A DNA stretch of 64,000 nucleotides from CAVSRC01 sp963798195 (GCA_963798195.1 CAWCSF010000010.1:744001-808000), one strand, 5' to 3'. Shown: positions 1 through 7,798, counted from the stretch's first letter. Translations and numbers: made by a program. The notes: generated by a model from the letters alone, not told the origin.

Positions 1-223
1 TCTCCTCGAACTTCTTCAGGCGCGCCGGCACGCCGGCCTTGCGGAAGTACTTCTGGGCAATGATGTCGCTGGCGACCTGGCTCCAGGCGGCGGGCACCTC
101 GATGCCTTCAAGCTTGAAGACAACCGAGCCGTCCGGGTTGCGGATTTCGCTCTTCGTCGTCCGGAATTCGATTCCGTCATAGGCCGACGAACCTGCCTTC
201 GTGTAGCGCCGCTCAATCCGCAT
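1..223 (-). CDS. nrdJ: B12-dependent (class II) ribonucleotide reductase, N-terminal fragment
   Basis: The gene runs off the left edge, so only the first 74 codons are visible. They begin MRIERRYTKAG and include EIRNPDGSVVFKLE, EVPAAWSQVASDI and AQKYFRKAGVPARLKK, which I recognise as the conserved N-terminus of rhizobial adenosylcobalamin-dependent ribonucleotide reductase. The enzyme makes deoxyribonucleotides with or without oxygen. The ATG at 221-223 is chosen because the family begins at this point. An NrdR box overlapping the -10 element of a good promoter lies about 140 bases upstream, which supports the identity independently. The catalytic domain lies outside the window. Confidence 0.9.
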   Translation of the reverse strand, partial: MRIERRYTKAGSSAYDGIEFRTTKSEIRNPDGSVVFKLEGIEVPAAWSQVASDIIAQKYFRKAGVPARLKKFEE

Positions 224-363
224 GCTCTTGCCCCAAAATTCGTGGTTGCGCCGTCATCGGGCGCAGTGCCGGTTACCCGTGGACCGGGTGATTCCCGTCC
301 TTCAGCCCCATGCCCGAGCCAGGGGTCTTGCGCCCCAGTGCTTGTGTCTCATGCTGCCCGGAA

Positions 364-398
364 ACACTAAATATAGCGTTACCGATGCCTTTTGTCAG
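364..398 (-). promoter_or_regulatory. nrdJ promoter with overlapping NrdR box
   Basis: On the minus strand CTGACA (393-398) and TATATT (370-375) are separated by exactly 17 bases, a strong sigma-70 type promoter. The palindrome ACACTAAATATAGCGT (364-379, plus-strand reading) matches the NrdR consensus ACACWATATWGTGT-type box at nearly every position and covers the -10. This is the classical position for repression of ribonucleotide reductase genes by NrdR. The implied transcript has a leader of about 140 bases before the nrdJ ATG. A second NrdR box, common in this family, is not obvious. Confidence 0.75.
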
Positions 399-916
399 GT
401 GTTTTTTGCAAACAAAAACGTCCATTCCACACCGGATTTAGGGCACAAAATCGCTCCGTTCCCACAGCGACGGCTAACCCGCCTGCCAAGGGTCCGAACG
501 CGCAACGCTCTGATGGAAAACCCGGGGGCCATACCCGCCGCCGGAACGTCAACCGTGACGCTTGAATGACGCTAAGCCGAGTCGCTTTGGAGCGTCAACG
601 AGGCTCACCCGAAAAAGGCACGGCATCGCGAAAAGCGGGGATTCGGACATGCAGCAAGGTGGACTTTGCCGGCCAGGACAGGCCTGATTTTGCGAATCGC
701 GATCGCGTCGGCGGAAACCCGCAGCGAAAGCCGAACTCCACCGCGCTCCGTCGATCGCGTTCGCCAGGATTCGGCTTACGCACGGACGGCGAGAGCGTGC
801 AGGCCACGCGGACGAGCGTCCACCTGACGGCGGCAGCCCGTGTTGTCGAAAAGACGCTGAAACCGGGGTCAAAGTCCCTGTGATGGCGATCACAAGGCCG
901 GTCTTGGAAAATCACG
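399..916. other. Intergenic stretch with no supported gene
   Basis: About 500 bases between the nrdJ promoter and the first FecR gene. Several open frames of about 105-115 codons cross it on both strands. None has a recognisable domain, a signal peptide or a convincing ribosome binding site, and they overlap each other, as expected for GC-rich non-coding DNA. I see no RNA gene or repeat here. Confidence 0.5.
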
Positions 917-927
917 GTTAACAAACC
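917..927 (+). promoter_or_regulatory. Shared FecR-cluster motif, copy 1 (GTTAACAAACC)
   Basis: GTTAACAAACC lies 59 bases before the ATG of the first FecR gene. Near-identical 11-mers lie 58 bases before the other two FecR genes, giving the pattern GTWAACAAAYC. The fixed spacing suggests a promoter element or operator. A -35 reading (TTAACA) is possible, but no consistent -10 follows. The leader also contains a small hairpin, CCTGCC...GGCAGG, at 946-964. Confidence 0.5.
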
Positions 928-986
928 ACTTCTGTGGTAGTGTTACCTGCCTGATCTTGGCAGGCCACGATAAAACGGGGGTGGCA

Positions 987-1403
987 ATGACCTGGTTCAG
1001 CAAGATTTCGATTGCGTCGGCGGCGCTGGCCGCGACGTTGTTCTTGGCGCCGGCAGCTTACGCTGATCCGGACGGGGTCGTGATCGCGGTTATTCAGCAG
1101 GCGCATGTAGACGCCAAGACCGGCAAGAAGATCCTGGCGAAAGCCAATCCGATCTTCACCGGCGACCGAATTATCACCGATCAGATCGGCGAGGCGCAGA
1201 TCAAGTTTCGCGACGACACCAAGCTGGTGGTGGGACCGAACTCGACGCTGGTGATAGACGCATTCGTCTTCAATCGCGACGACACCGCACGGCAGGTTTC
1301 CATCAGCGCGCTTCGCGGCGCCTTCCGCTTCATCAGCGGCAAGAGCCCCAAGGACGTCTACAAGATCACCACGCCGACTGCCACGATCGGTATCCGCGGC
1401 TGA
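987..1403 (+). CDS. Short secreted FecR-domain protein (domain ends at the GIRG motif)
   Basis: A 138-residue protein with a typical signal peptide (MTWFSKISIASAALAATLF, cleavage near AYA-DP), then a FecR fold with the family motifs GDRIITDQIGEAQIKF, DDTKLVVGPNS, GAFRFISG and TPTATIGIRG. It stops directly after GIRG, whereas its two neighbours continue with TEFD or TEID and a long tail. Neither alternative frame restores TEFD, so this is a real short form or an old truncation and not a simple frameshift. The ATG at 987 places the signal peptide correctly; an upstream in-frame TTG at 957 does not. Unlike classical FecR there is no cytoplasmic anti-sigma segment and no FecI sigma factor nearby. 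Function unknown. Confidence 0.75.
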   Translation: MTWFSKISIASAALAATLFLAPAAYADPDGVVIAVIQQAHVDAKTGKKILAKANPIFTGDRIITDQIGEAQIKFRDDTKLVVGPNSTLVIDAFVFNRDDTARQVSISALRGAFRFISGKSPKDVYKITTPTATIGIRG

Positions 1404-1416
1404 TCCCGTAAAAAGT

Positions 1417-1438
1417 GCGCGGCAAGGGATTGCCGCGC
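1417..1438 (+). terminator. Perfect stem-loop after the first FecR gene
   Basis: GCGCGGCAA (1417-1425), loop GGGA, TTGCCGCGC (1430-1438): a perfect 9-bp stem beginning 13 bases after the stop codon. No U-run follows, so it is a weak candidate for an intrinsic terminator. It may instead protect the mRNA end. It lies just before the copy 2 motif and separates the first FecR gene from the second. Confidence 0.4.
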
Positions 1439-1446
1439 TGCCGGCG

Positions 1447-1457
1447 GTAAACAAATC
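1447..1457 (+). promoter_or_regulatory. Shared FecR-cluster motif, copy 2 (GTAAACAAATC)
   Basis: GTAAACAAATC, 58 bases before the ATG at 1516 of the second FecR gene, followed by an A/T-rich run (CTTAAATG). It is identical to copy 3. Its presence after the stem-loop at 1417-1438 suggests that each FecR gene has its own promoter and that the three are not one operon. Confidence 0.5.
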
Positions 1458-1515
1458 CTTAAATGTATGCAATGGTGTGCGCTGGTTCCGTCATGGGCGG
1501 CTGGGAGTGTGACCA

Positions 1516-2472
1516 ATGCGTGGATTGGTATTGTCCGCCATAGCAGCGACAGGGGTGGCGGCGTTGGCCCTGCCGCCGGCCGCAGGTGCGGTTGACCGCA
1601 GCGGCACGGTGGTGGCCGTGATACCCGCAAGCCAAGCCAACGGGGCCGCCGGCAATCGCACGCTGTACGTATCCGGGCCGATTTACACGGGAGACATCAT
1701 CAAGACGAGTGGCGACGGAGAGGCGCAAATCCGCCTCGACGACGACACCAAGCTCGTAGTCGGGCCAAACTCCTACATGGTCGTCGACGAGTTCGTCTTC
1801 GACAGCCGCAACAAGGCGAAGAAGGTCTCCCTGAACGCGGTGCGCGGCGCATTCCGCTTCATCACGGGCTCGAGCCGGAAGGACGCCTACGAGATCAAGA
1901 CGCCCACCGCGACCATCGGCGTGCGCGGGACTGAGTTCGACTTCACGGTGGACTCCCGCGGCGAGATGAATCTGGCGCTCTTCGAGGGGGAGGCGCGGAT
2001 CTGCCGGCAGGGGCAGACGTGCGTCGCGGTGAGCGGCGCGTGCAACGTCGTCTCGACAAACCGCCGGCAGCCGGTGCGCCAACTGGAGACACGCGAACGG
2101 CTGCGGGCGCTGGAAACGAAGTTTCCGTATGTCGCCTCGCAGGTCAGCTTGCGCAAGGAATTCCAGGTCGACACGTCGGACTGCGAGACCCGCAGGGCCG
2201 GCTTGCCGCCGCCCACGACGACCGGTTCGCTGTCGCGGCCCCCGCCGGAGACCACCGCCACGGGTGGAGGCGGGATCGGCCCGATTGTGACGCCGCCAAC
2301 TCCGCCGACGCCGCAGGATCCCCCCACGGAGACCGCCCGTAACAACAACGGCATCGGTAACGGTGGCGAGGGCAACGAGGGACCGACAGAGACCGGCAAC
2401 CCGGGCAATGCGGGCGGCGGAAGCGGGGGCAGCCCGGGCAACAGCGGCAACGCCCCAGGCCACAACAAGTAG
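1516..2472 (+). CDS. Secreted FecR-domain protein with Pro/Gly/Asn-rich tail
   Basis: 318 residues: signal peptide (cleavage near AGA-VD, about residue 25), FecR domain at about 28-150 with GDIIKTSGDGEAQIRL, DDTKLVVGPNS, GAFRFITG and TPTATIGVRGTEFD, then a segment with three or four cysteines (ARICRQGQTC, SGACN, SDCETR). The last 90 residues are disordered, rich in Pro, Thr, Gly and Asn (TPPTPPTPQ, GNGGEGNEG). The protein is probably exported to the periplasm or surface. The FecR fold in such proteins may bind or scaffold in the envelope; that is inference. It is the middle member of a tandem triplet whose domains are clearly paralogous. Confidence 0.8.
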   Translation: MRGLVLSAIAATGVAALALPPAAGAVDRSGTVVAVIPASQANGAAGNRTLYVSGPIYTGDIIKTSGDGEAQIRLDDDTKLVVGPNSYMVVDEFVFDSRNKAKKVSLNAVRGAFRFITGSSRKDAYEIKTPTATIGVRGTEFDFTVDSRGEMNLALFEGEARICRQGQTCVAVSGACNVVSTNRRQPVRQLETRERLRALETKFPYVASQVSLRKEFQVDTSDCETRRAGLPPPTTTGSLSRPPPETTATGGGGIGPIVTPPTPPTPQDPPTETARNNNGIGNGGEGNEGPTETGNPGNAGGGSGGSPGNSGNAPGHNK

Positions 2473-2563
2473 AATTGCCGGCTTTGGCCGGATACCGGTA
2501 GCAACGCGTCGTTTGCCTAAAAGATAGACGTTTGCCTCGGTTAACCGCGCGCTAATTTCATCT

Positions 2564-2574
2564 GTAAACAAATC
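2564..2574 (+). promoter_or_regulatory. Shared FecR-cluster motif, copy 3 (GTAAACAAATC)
   Basis: GTAAACAAATC, 58 bases before the GTG start at 2633. It is identical to copy 2, and as in copy 2 it is followed by an A/T-rich run (GTAAATATC). The constant distance also supports choosing GTG 2633 as the third FecR start. Confidence 0.5.
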
Positions 2575-2632
2575 GTAAATATCTGCTAAAACGCCTTCAG
2601 GTGCGGCTGTTGTATGCAACCGGAGTAGCGTT

Positions 2633-4576
2633 GTGGCGGCGTTGCGTAGGTGGGTTTTGGGCGCTTTCGCGCTCGCGTCGGTATCGTTTGTGTGGGGCCC
2701 GGTCCTCGCGGCGACGCCCGGAGGGGTCACGGTTGCGGTGATCCAGCAGGCCGAGGCCAACGGCACAGGCGGCCAGCGGGTCCTCCAGAAGCAGGGGCCG
2801 GTATTTTCCGGCGACGTCATCACCACGGGGCCAATAGGCGAGGCCCAGGTCCGCTTCCGCGACGACACCAAGCTGGTGGTCGGGCCGAATTCGCGGCTGA
2901 CCATCGACGCCTTCGTCTTCAACACCGACAACACTGCGCGGAAGCTGTCGATCAACGCCCTGAAGGGCGCCTTCCGCTTCATCTCGGGCAACAGCAACCA
3001 CGACGCCTACACGATCACCACGCCCACCGCGACGATCGGGGTGCGCGGCACCGAGATCGACGTCAACGTGGACAAGGGGGTCGCCATCTACAGCGGCGCG
3101 GCGGACGTTTGCGATCGGAACGGGCGTGGTTGTACGCGGATCGAAGGCGGATGCAGTGTCGCCGAGTTTCAGCCGCGCCAGCGCCCGAAGCGGCTCGAAT
3201 CCGTCGCCGACCGCAACATGACCCTGTTGGCGGGCTTCGAGTATGCGGTCGACCAGTCGAAGTTGCTGCCGGAGTTTCGGGTCGATACCGGGAGTTGTGG
3301 CTCGCTTCGCGCCGAATTGCCGATCGATCGAACCGATCCGCCTCCGCCACCTCCGCCACCTCCGCCACCGCCACCGCCACCTCCGCCGCCACCGAAGGAC
3401 TGGTGCGACTTCCGTCCGCCGCATCACCACAAGGACAAGGACTGGGGTTGGCCGAACAAGCAGTGGCCGGATTACCACCACGCGAGTTTCGGCAGGCGCG
3501 GTGGCGACCACGACAACAAGTTCGCCAAGAAGGACGACGACGACAAGAAGCGCGGCTTTTTCAACCGCCGAGATAAATGGGAAAAGGACGAAGGTCCGAA
3601 TTACCGCCGTCTCGGCTGGGGCAAGCCCGGCACCCGTGGCTCGGAAGGCCGCAATGCCCACAAACCGGGCTTCGGCGAGGAGGAGTACCGCATCAATCGC
3701 TTCGCCAACAAGGATGAGGATGGCAACCGGTTTGGCCGGAACCGGTTCAGCGGTTGGAAAAACGGTGACAACGAGAGCCGCAGGGACGGCGACAAGAACG
3801 ATCGCTTCAAGGCCAATTCCCGCAACGGCGGCGAAGACGGTGGTTGGGGCAACCGCAATCGCGGCTGGGGCAATCGCTTCTCGTCGAGCAATGAGGAAGA
3901 GAGCTCAGGCCGGCGCGGCTTCGGCAGGAACAACTCCAGCTTTGGCAAGACCAGCGAAGGTACGAACACCCGGAACTTCAGCGGCAACGAGAGCGGTGGC
4001 GGATGGGGCGGTCGCGGTGGCCGCAACGGCAACGACGACGACAACCGTGGCCGGAACTCGTCCTCCAACGATAATGGCGGCGGATGGAGCGGTCGCGGCA
4101 GCCGAAACGGCGGCGACGACGACAACCGTGGCCGGAACTCGTCCTCCAACGATAATGGCGGCGGATGGGGCGGTCGCGGCAACCGCAGCGGCGGAGACGA
4201 CGACAACAAAAACAACAACAACCGTGGCTTCACCTCCACCACTACCAACAACGAGAATGGGGCAGGCGGCCGCCAGGGTCGCAACTCCAACGACGACAAC
4301 GACACCGGCAAGGGCAATGGTTTCGGAGGAAGCCCCCAGACCAACAGCTTCAGCGGTGGTCCGTCGGGCTCCGGTGGCCCGCCCGGTGGATCCGGTGGTC
4401 CGGCCGGATTCTCGGGTCCTTCGGGCGGCGGCGGCGAACGCGGCCGCAACAATGACAACGAGAACAACAACGGCGGCGGCGGTAACAACAACTTCGGCGG
4501 CGGTGGTGGCAACAATTTTGGGGGCGGTTCGGGTGAAAGCGACCGCACACGGAATGGAGGCGGTCAGCGCAATTAG
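2633..4576 (+). CDS. Secreted FecR-domain protein with polyproline and long Asn/Gly/Arg/Asp-rich repeat tail
   Basis: 647 residues starting at GTG 2633 with GGAG upstream. Signal peptide (LGAFALASVSFVWGPVLA-AT), then a FecR domain at about 28-150 (GDVITTGPIGEAQVRF, DDTKLVVGPNS, GAFRFISG, TPTATIGVRGTEID). A cysteine-bearing linker follows (DVCDRNGRGC, GGCSV), then 19 consecutive prolines (residues 236-254) and about 390 residues of highly charged low-complexity sequence rich in Asn, Gly, Arg, Asp and Ser. The tail includes two tandem 27-residue repeats and ends in glycine/asparagine runs. The layout resembles a secreted domain carried on a wall-spanning or matrix-like disordered tail. No sorting or anchor signal is visible. 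Function unknown. Confidence 0.8.
   Translation: MAALRRWVLGAFALASVSFVWGPVLAATPGGVTVAVIQQAEANGTGGQRVLQKQGPVFSGDVITTGPIGEAQVRFRDDTKLVVGPNSRLTIDAFVFNTDNTARKLSINALKGAFRFISGNSNHDAYTITTPTATIGVRGTEIDVNVDKGVAIYSGAADVCDRNGRGCTRIEGGCSVAEFQPRQRPKRLESVADRNMTLLAGFEYAVDQSKLLPEFRVDTGSCGSLRAELPIDRTDPPPPPPPPPPPPPPPPPPPKDWCDFRPPHHHKDKDWGWPNKQWPDYHHASFGRRGGDHDNKFAKKDDDDKKRGFFNRRDKWEKDEGPNYRRLGWGKPGTRGSEGRNAHKPGFGEEEYRINRFANKDEDGNRFGRNRFSGWKNGDNESRRDGDKNDRFKANSRNGGEDGGWGNRNRGWGNRFSSSNEEESSGRRGFGRNNSSFGKTSEGTNTRNFSGNESGGGWGGRGGRNGNDDDNRGRNSSSNDNGGGWSGRGSRNGGDDDNRGRNSSSNDNGGGWGGRGNRSGGDDDNKNNNNRGFTSTTTNNENGAGGRQGRNSNDDNDTGKGNGFGGSPQTNSFSGGPSGSGGPPGGSGGPAGFSGPSGGGGERGRNNDNENNNGGGGNNNFGGGGGNNFGGGSGESDRTRNGGGQRN
4034..4195 (+). 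repeat. Two tandem 81-bp (27-codon) repeats inside the third FecR gene
   Basis: Residues 468-494 and 495-521 both read DDDNRGRNSSSNDNGGGW followed by a variable S/G-GRG and Arg/Asn/Gly end. The DNA copies (4034-4114 and 4115-4195) are almost identical, differing at a few positions, which points to recent in-frame duplication. A decayed partial unit precedes them (GGGWGGRGGRNGN). Copy number may vary between strains. Confidence 0.85.
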
Positions 4577-4612
4577 CTGACGCCTTCGGTTCGTGAGGGG
4601 CAGAATGGAAAA

Positions 4613-4637
4613 GGGCGGCCGTTGAGCCGCCCTTTTT
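4613..4637 (+). terminator. Intrinsic terminator after the FecR cluster
   Basis: GGGCGGC (4613-4619), loop CGTTGA, GCCGCCC (4626-4632), followed by five T residues: a canonical rho-independent terminator 36 bases after the third FecR stop. The complementary strand has four T after the stem, so it may also serve the convergent NDUFA12-family gene. Confidence 0.85.
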
Positions 4638-4659
4638 CATTTCGTCATCGCCGGTGCGA

Positions 4660-5034
4660 TCAGGGGCGCCAGGCCTCGTAGTCCGGCTTGCCCGGCGTTC
4701 GCGGATCGGGGCCGAGGATCGACCCGGGTGGGCGATAGGCGGCCGGCGTTCCCGTGAGATTGGGTACATGCGGCTTCTGCCATTCGCGCGGGGTGTAGGA
4801 GGCGGGTGGCTCGTCGCTGCGGTAGTGCATCCATGCGTGCCAGCCGGGCGGGATGCGCGATGCTTCCGCTATGCCGTTGTAGATCACCCACCGGCGCGTG
4901 CCATTGCGCTCCCGGTAGTAGTGGTTGCCCTGTTCGTCGCTGCCGACGGCTTCGCCGAAACGCCACGTGTAGAAGCGCGTGCCGAGCGTCTGGCCGTTCC
5001 ACCATGTGAAGAACTGCACAAGGAAGTTTTTCAT
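4660..5034 (-). CDS. NDUFA12-family NADH:ubiquinone oxidoreductase accessory subunit
   Basis: 124 residues. It begins MKNFLVQFFTWWNGQTLGTRFYTW and contains GSDEQGNHYYRER, RRWVIYNG, ASRIPPGWHAWMH, WQKPHVPNLTGT and AYRPPGS, the signature of the alphaproteobacterial homologue of mitochondrial complex I subunit NDUFA12 (17.2 kDa). The subunit sits on the peripheral arm of complex I. The frame stays open far upstream of the ATG at 5032-5034, but the family starts here and the upstream residues are low-complexity. As usual for this class, the gene is not in a nuo operon. It lies downstream of rne on the same strand, with a 52-base gap. Confidence 0.9.
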   Translation of the reverse strand: MKNFLVQFFTWWNGQTLGTRFYTWRFGEAVGSDEQGNHYYRERNGTRRWVIYNGIAEASRIPPGWHAWMHYRSDEPPASYTPREWQKPHVPNLTGTPAAYRPPGSILGPDPRTPGKPDYEAWRP

Positions 5035-5086
5035 CCACTCACCTTCGCACGCACCGAATGACGGTTCAAAGCGGCTTTGCTTTCTT

Positions 5087-7798
5087 TCAGAAGAACGACG
5101 TCCGCCGCTGCCACCAGCCGCTGCGCTTCGGAGCGGTCTCTTCCGGCTCCTCGGGTGCGGGGGCAGGCTCGGGAGCCGCAGGCTGGCTCTCCTTGTGTCG
5201 AGTCTCCTCGCGCGCGGGCGAGGAATGCTCGGCATGACTTTGTTCGGTATGGGAAGGCTCCGGCGCCCACTCGGTACCGGCGGGTTCCGGCGGGGTCCAC
5301 TCCGGCGCGGATGCCGGTTCGGCCTCGACCGGCGGCGAAGCATCGCCGTTGTCTTCCGGCGCGAGCGGCGCCTCGGCCACCAAGTCGCGTGAGTCGGGCT
5401 CGTCCCCGTCGTGGGCGTGTTCGCCGCCGCCATTGGCCGAAGGCTGCCGGTCTTCTCCGCCGCGTCCCCGGCGGCCACGGCGCCCGCCGCGACGACCGCG
5501 CCGGCGCTTGCGCTGACCGTCGCCATCCGTCTCGCCGCCGCTGACGGCGTTCGTCCGGACCTCTTCGTCATCGTCGTCGCCCTCACTCTCGGAAGGCTCG
5601 GACGACTCGGCTATCTGCGGCGCACCCTCGGCACGTTCGCCGTTTTCGGGGCGCTCGCCATTTTCGGGGCGGTCGCTGCCGCGGCCACGACGGCGCCGGC
5701 GGCGACGGCGACGGCCGCCATCCTCGCTCTCGCGCGGCTGGCTGGTGGCCTCGGCGGTCTCTTCTTCCTCCTCCTCCTCCATGTCCATGGCGGGGGCGGC
5801 GACTTCGATCATTTCGTCCTCGGGGCCGATCTCGGGTTGAACCGAGTCCGGCTGGATGGTTTGCGCGAGGACCTCGCGACGCTCCGCCGCTTCGCCGCGC
5901 TCGATGATGAAATGCGAGCCGTTGGCGATGGTCTCGTCGGCGGCGACTGTGATCGACAGGCCGAAACGCAATTCAATCTCGGAGAGATGGGAGCGCTTCT
6001 GGTTGAGGATGTAGAGCGCGACCGGCGTCCGCGTGCGAACCGTCAGGTGATGGGTGGCGCCCTTGAGAAGCTGGTCCTCGAGGGAGCGCAACACGTGCAG
6101 GGCGACGGAAGCCGGCGCCCGGACGTGGCCGCTGCCCTGGCAGGTCGGGCAAACCGTAGTGGTCGACTCGAGCACACCGGTGCGGATGCGCTGGCGCGAC
6201 ATCTCGAGCAGGCCGAAATGGGAGATACGGCCGACCTGGATGCGCGCCCGGTCGTGCTTCAACGCATCGTTGAGCTTGCGCTCGACGGCGCGGTTGTTGC
6301 GCTTCTCCTCCATGTCGATGAAGTCGATGACGATCAGGCCCGCGAGGTCGCGCAGCCGGAGCTGGCGGGCAACTTCCTCCGCCGCCTCCAGGTTCGTCTG
6401 GAGGGCGGTATCCTCGATATTGTGCTCGCGTGTCGAGCGGCCCGAGTTGACGTCGATGGAAACCAGCGCCTCGGTCGGATTGATGACCAGATAGCCGCCG
6501 GAGCGCAGGGTCACCTGCGGTGAGAACATCGCGTCGAGCTGCGCCTCTATGCCGTAGCGCGCGAAGACCGGCTGGCTGTCCTTGAACGGCTGGACGTTCT
6601 TGGCATGGCTCGGCATGAGCATGCGCATGAAATCCTTGGCCTCGCGGTAGGCGTCTTCGCCAGCGACGATGATCTCGTCGATGTCCTTGTTGTAGAGGTC
6701 GCGGATGGACCGCTTGATCAGCGAGCCTTCCTCGTAGACGAGGGCAGGGGCGCTCGAGCGCAGCGTCAGCTCGCGCACGTTCTCCCACAGGCGGAGCAGG
6801 TATTCGAAGTCGCGCTTCACCTCGGCCCGCGTGCGGCTGGCGCCGGCGGTGCGCAGGATCACGCCCATGCCTTCCGGCACCTCGAGGTCGGAAACGACCT
6901 GTTTGAGGCGCTTGCGGTCGGTCATCGAGGTGATCTTGCGGCTGATGCCACCACCGCGCGCGGTGTTCGGCATGAGCACCGAATAGCGGCCGGCGAGCGA
7001 GAGATACGTCGTCAGCGCCGCGCCCTTGTTGCCGCGCTCTTCCTTGACGACCTGCACCAGCAGCACCTGGCGGCGCTTTATGACTTCCTGAATCTTGTAC
7101 TGGCGCGCGCGCGGCTTGCGCCGCTCCGGCACCTCTTCCATCGCGTCTTCGGCGCCGACCGACTCGACCCGGTCGTCGCTCTGCACTTCAACGCCGTCGC
7201 GGCTGCCCCGTGCGGATGCTTCGGTCACGGCCTCATCGGCGTGGCTATCGCCTTCGTCGCCATGGTCCTCGTCTTCCGCGTGGCTGTCCTCGTGCGACCC
7301 GGACGCCTCCATGTCGGCGTGATCGCTGTCGCCCTCAGACTCCGGTGCGGGTTCGCTGACGGACGGCGCTTCGGCAGATTCCGCCGCCATCGTCGTATCG
7401 GTTTCGCCCGCGGGCTCGGCACTCTCGGCACTCTCGACCTCTGGCGTCTCGCCTTCGGCTGCGCCGGCGTCCCGATCCTTGGCCGACTCGACTGCCCGTT
7501 CCTCGGCGATTTCCCGCTCCTCGGCCTCGATCAGCGCCTGCCGATCGGCAACCGGGATTTGGTAGTAATCGGGATGGATTTCCGAGAAGGCGAGGAAGCC
7601 GTGCCGGTTTCCGCCGTAGTCGACGAAGGCCGCCTGAAGCGACGGCTCGACCCGGGTAACCTTGGCTAGATAGATATTGCCGCGAAGCTGGCGGCGGGTG
7701 GCGGACTCGAAATCGAACTCTTCAACGCGATTGCCGCGCAGGACCACGACCCGAGTCTCCTCGGGGTGGGCGGCATCGATAAGCATCTTGTTAGCCAT
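5087..7798 (-). CDS. rne: Ribonuclease E/G
   Basis: 903 residues, beginning MANKMLIDAAHPEETRVVVLRGNRVEEFD. The endonuclease that initiates mRNA decay and matures rRNA and tRNA, and scaffold of the degradosome. S1 domain halves (GNIYLAKVTRVEPSLQAAFVDYG, then KRRQVLLVQVVKEERGNKGAALT) flank an acidic insert of roughly 140 residues (about 90-235), typical of alphaproteobacterial RNase E. The catalytic DNase I-like region has the metal ligand motif VSIDVNSG (about residue 450) and the Zn-link CPTCQGSG (about 548). The C-terminal third is disordered, with Arg-rich blocks (RRRRRRRRGRGS) suited to RNA binding and acidic stretches, and it ends in an aromatic WWQRRTSFF. The low-complexity regions are the only unusual codon-usage parts. 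Confidence 0.97.
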   Translation of the reverse strand: MANKMLIDAAHPEETRVVVLRGNRVEEFDFESATRRQLRGNIYLAKVTRVEPSLQAAFVDYGGNRHGFLAFSEIHPDYYQIPVADRQALIEAEEREIAEERAVESAKDRDAGAAEGETPEVESAESAEPAGETDTTMAAESAEAPSVSEPAPESEGDSDHADMEASGSHEDSHAEDEDHGDEGDSHADEAVTEASARGSRDGVEVQSDDRVESVGAEDAMEEVPERRKPRARQYKIQEVIKRRQVLLVQVVKEERGNKGAALTTYLSLAGRYSVLMPNTARGGGISRKITSMTDRKRLKQVVSDLEVPEGMGVILRTAGASRTRAEVKRDFEYLLRLWENVRELTLRSSAPALVYEEGSLIKRSIRDLYNKDIDEIIVAGEDAYREAKDFMRMLMPSHAKNVQPFKDSQPVFARYGIEAQLDAMFSPQVTLRSGGYLVINPTEALVSIDVNSGRSTREHNIEDTALQTNLEAAEEVARQLRLRDLAGLIVIDFIDMEEKRNNRAVERKLNDALKHDRARIQVGRISHFGLLEMSRQRIRTGVLESTTTVCPTCQGSGHVRAPASVALHVLRSLEDQLLKGATHHLTVRTRTPVALYILNQKRSHLSEIELRFGLSITVAADETIANGSHFIIERGEAAERREVLAQTIQPDSVQPEIGPEDEMIEVAAPAMDMEEEEEEETAEATSQPRESEDGGRRRRRRRRRGRGSDRPENGERPENGERAEGAPQIAESSEPSESEGDDDDEEVRTNAVSGGETDGDGQRKRRRGRRGGRRGRRGRGGEDRQPSANGGGEHAHDGDEPDSRDLVAEAPLAPEDNGDASPPVEAEPASAPEWTPPEPAGTEWAPEPSHTEQSHAEHSSPAREETRHKESQPAAPEPAPAPEEPEETAPKRSGWWQRRTSFF

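Noticed and set aside
240..300. Cobalamin riboswitch before nrdJ
   Set aside because: On the minus strand GGGAATCACC... resembles parts of a B12 aptamer, but the conserved core and the GCCACTG region are not found in order. Kept only as a suggestion to test.
1459..2997. 512-codon minus-strand frame opposite the FecR genes
   Set aside because: No domain or start signal; it is the antisense shadow of GC-rich FecR genes.
917..4576. FecIR iron-signalling system
   Set aside because: There is no FecI sigma factor or TonB receptor in the window, and these FecR domains follow signal peptides rather than an anti-sigma segment.
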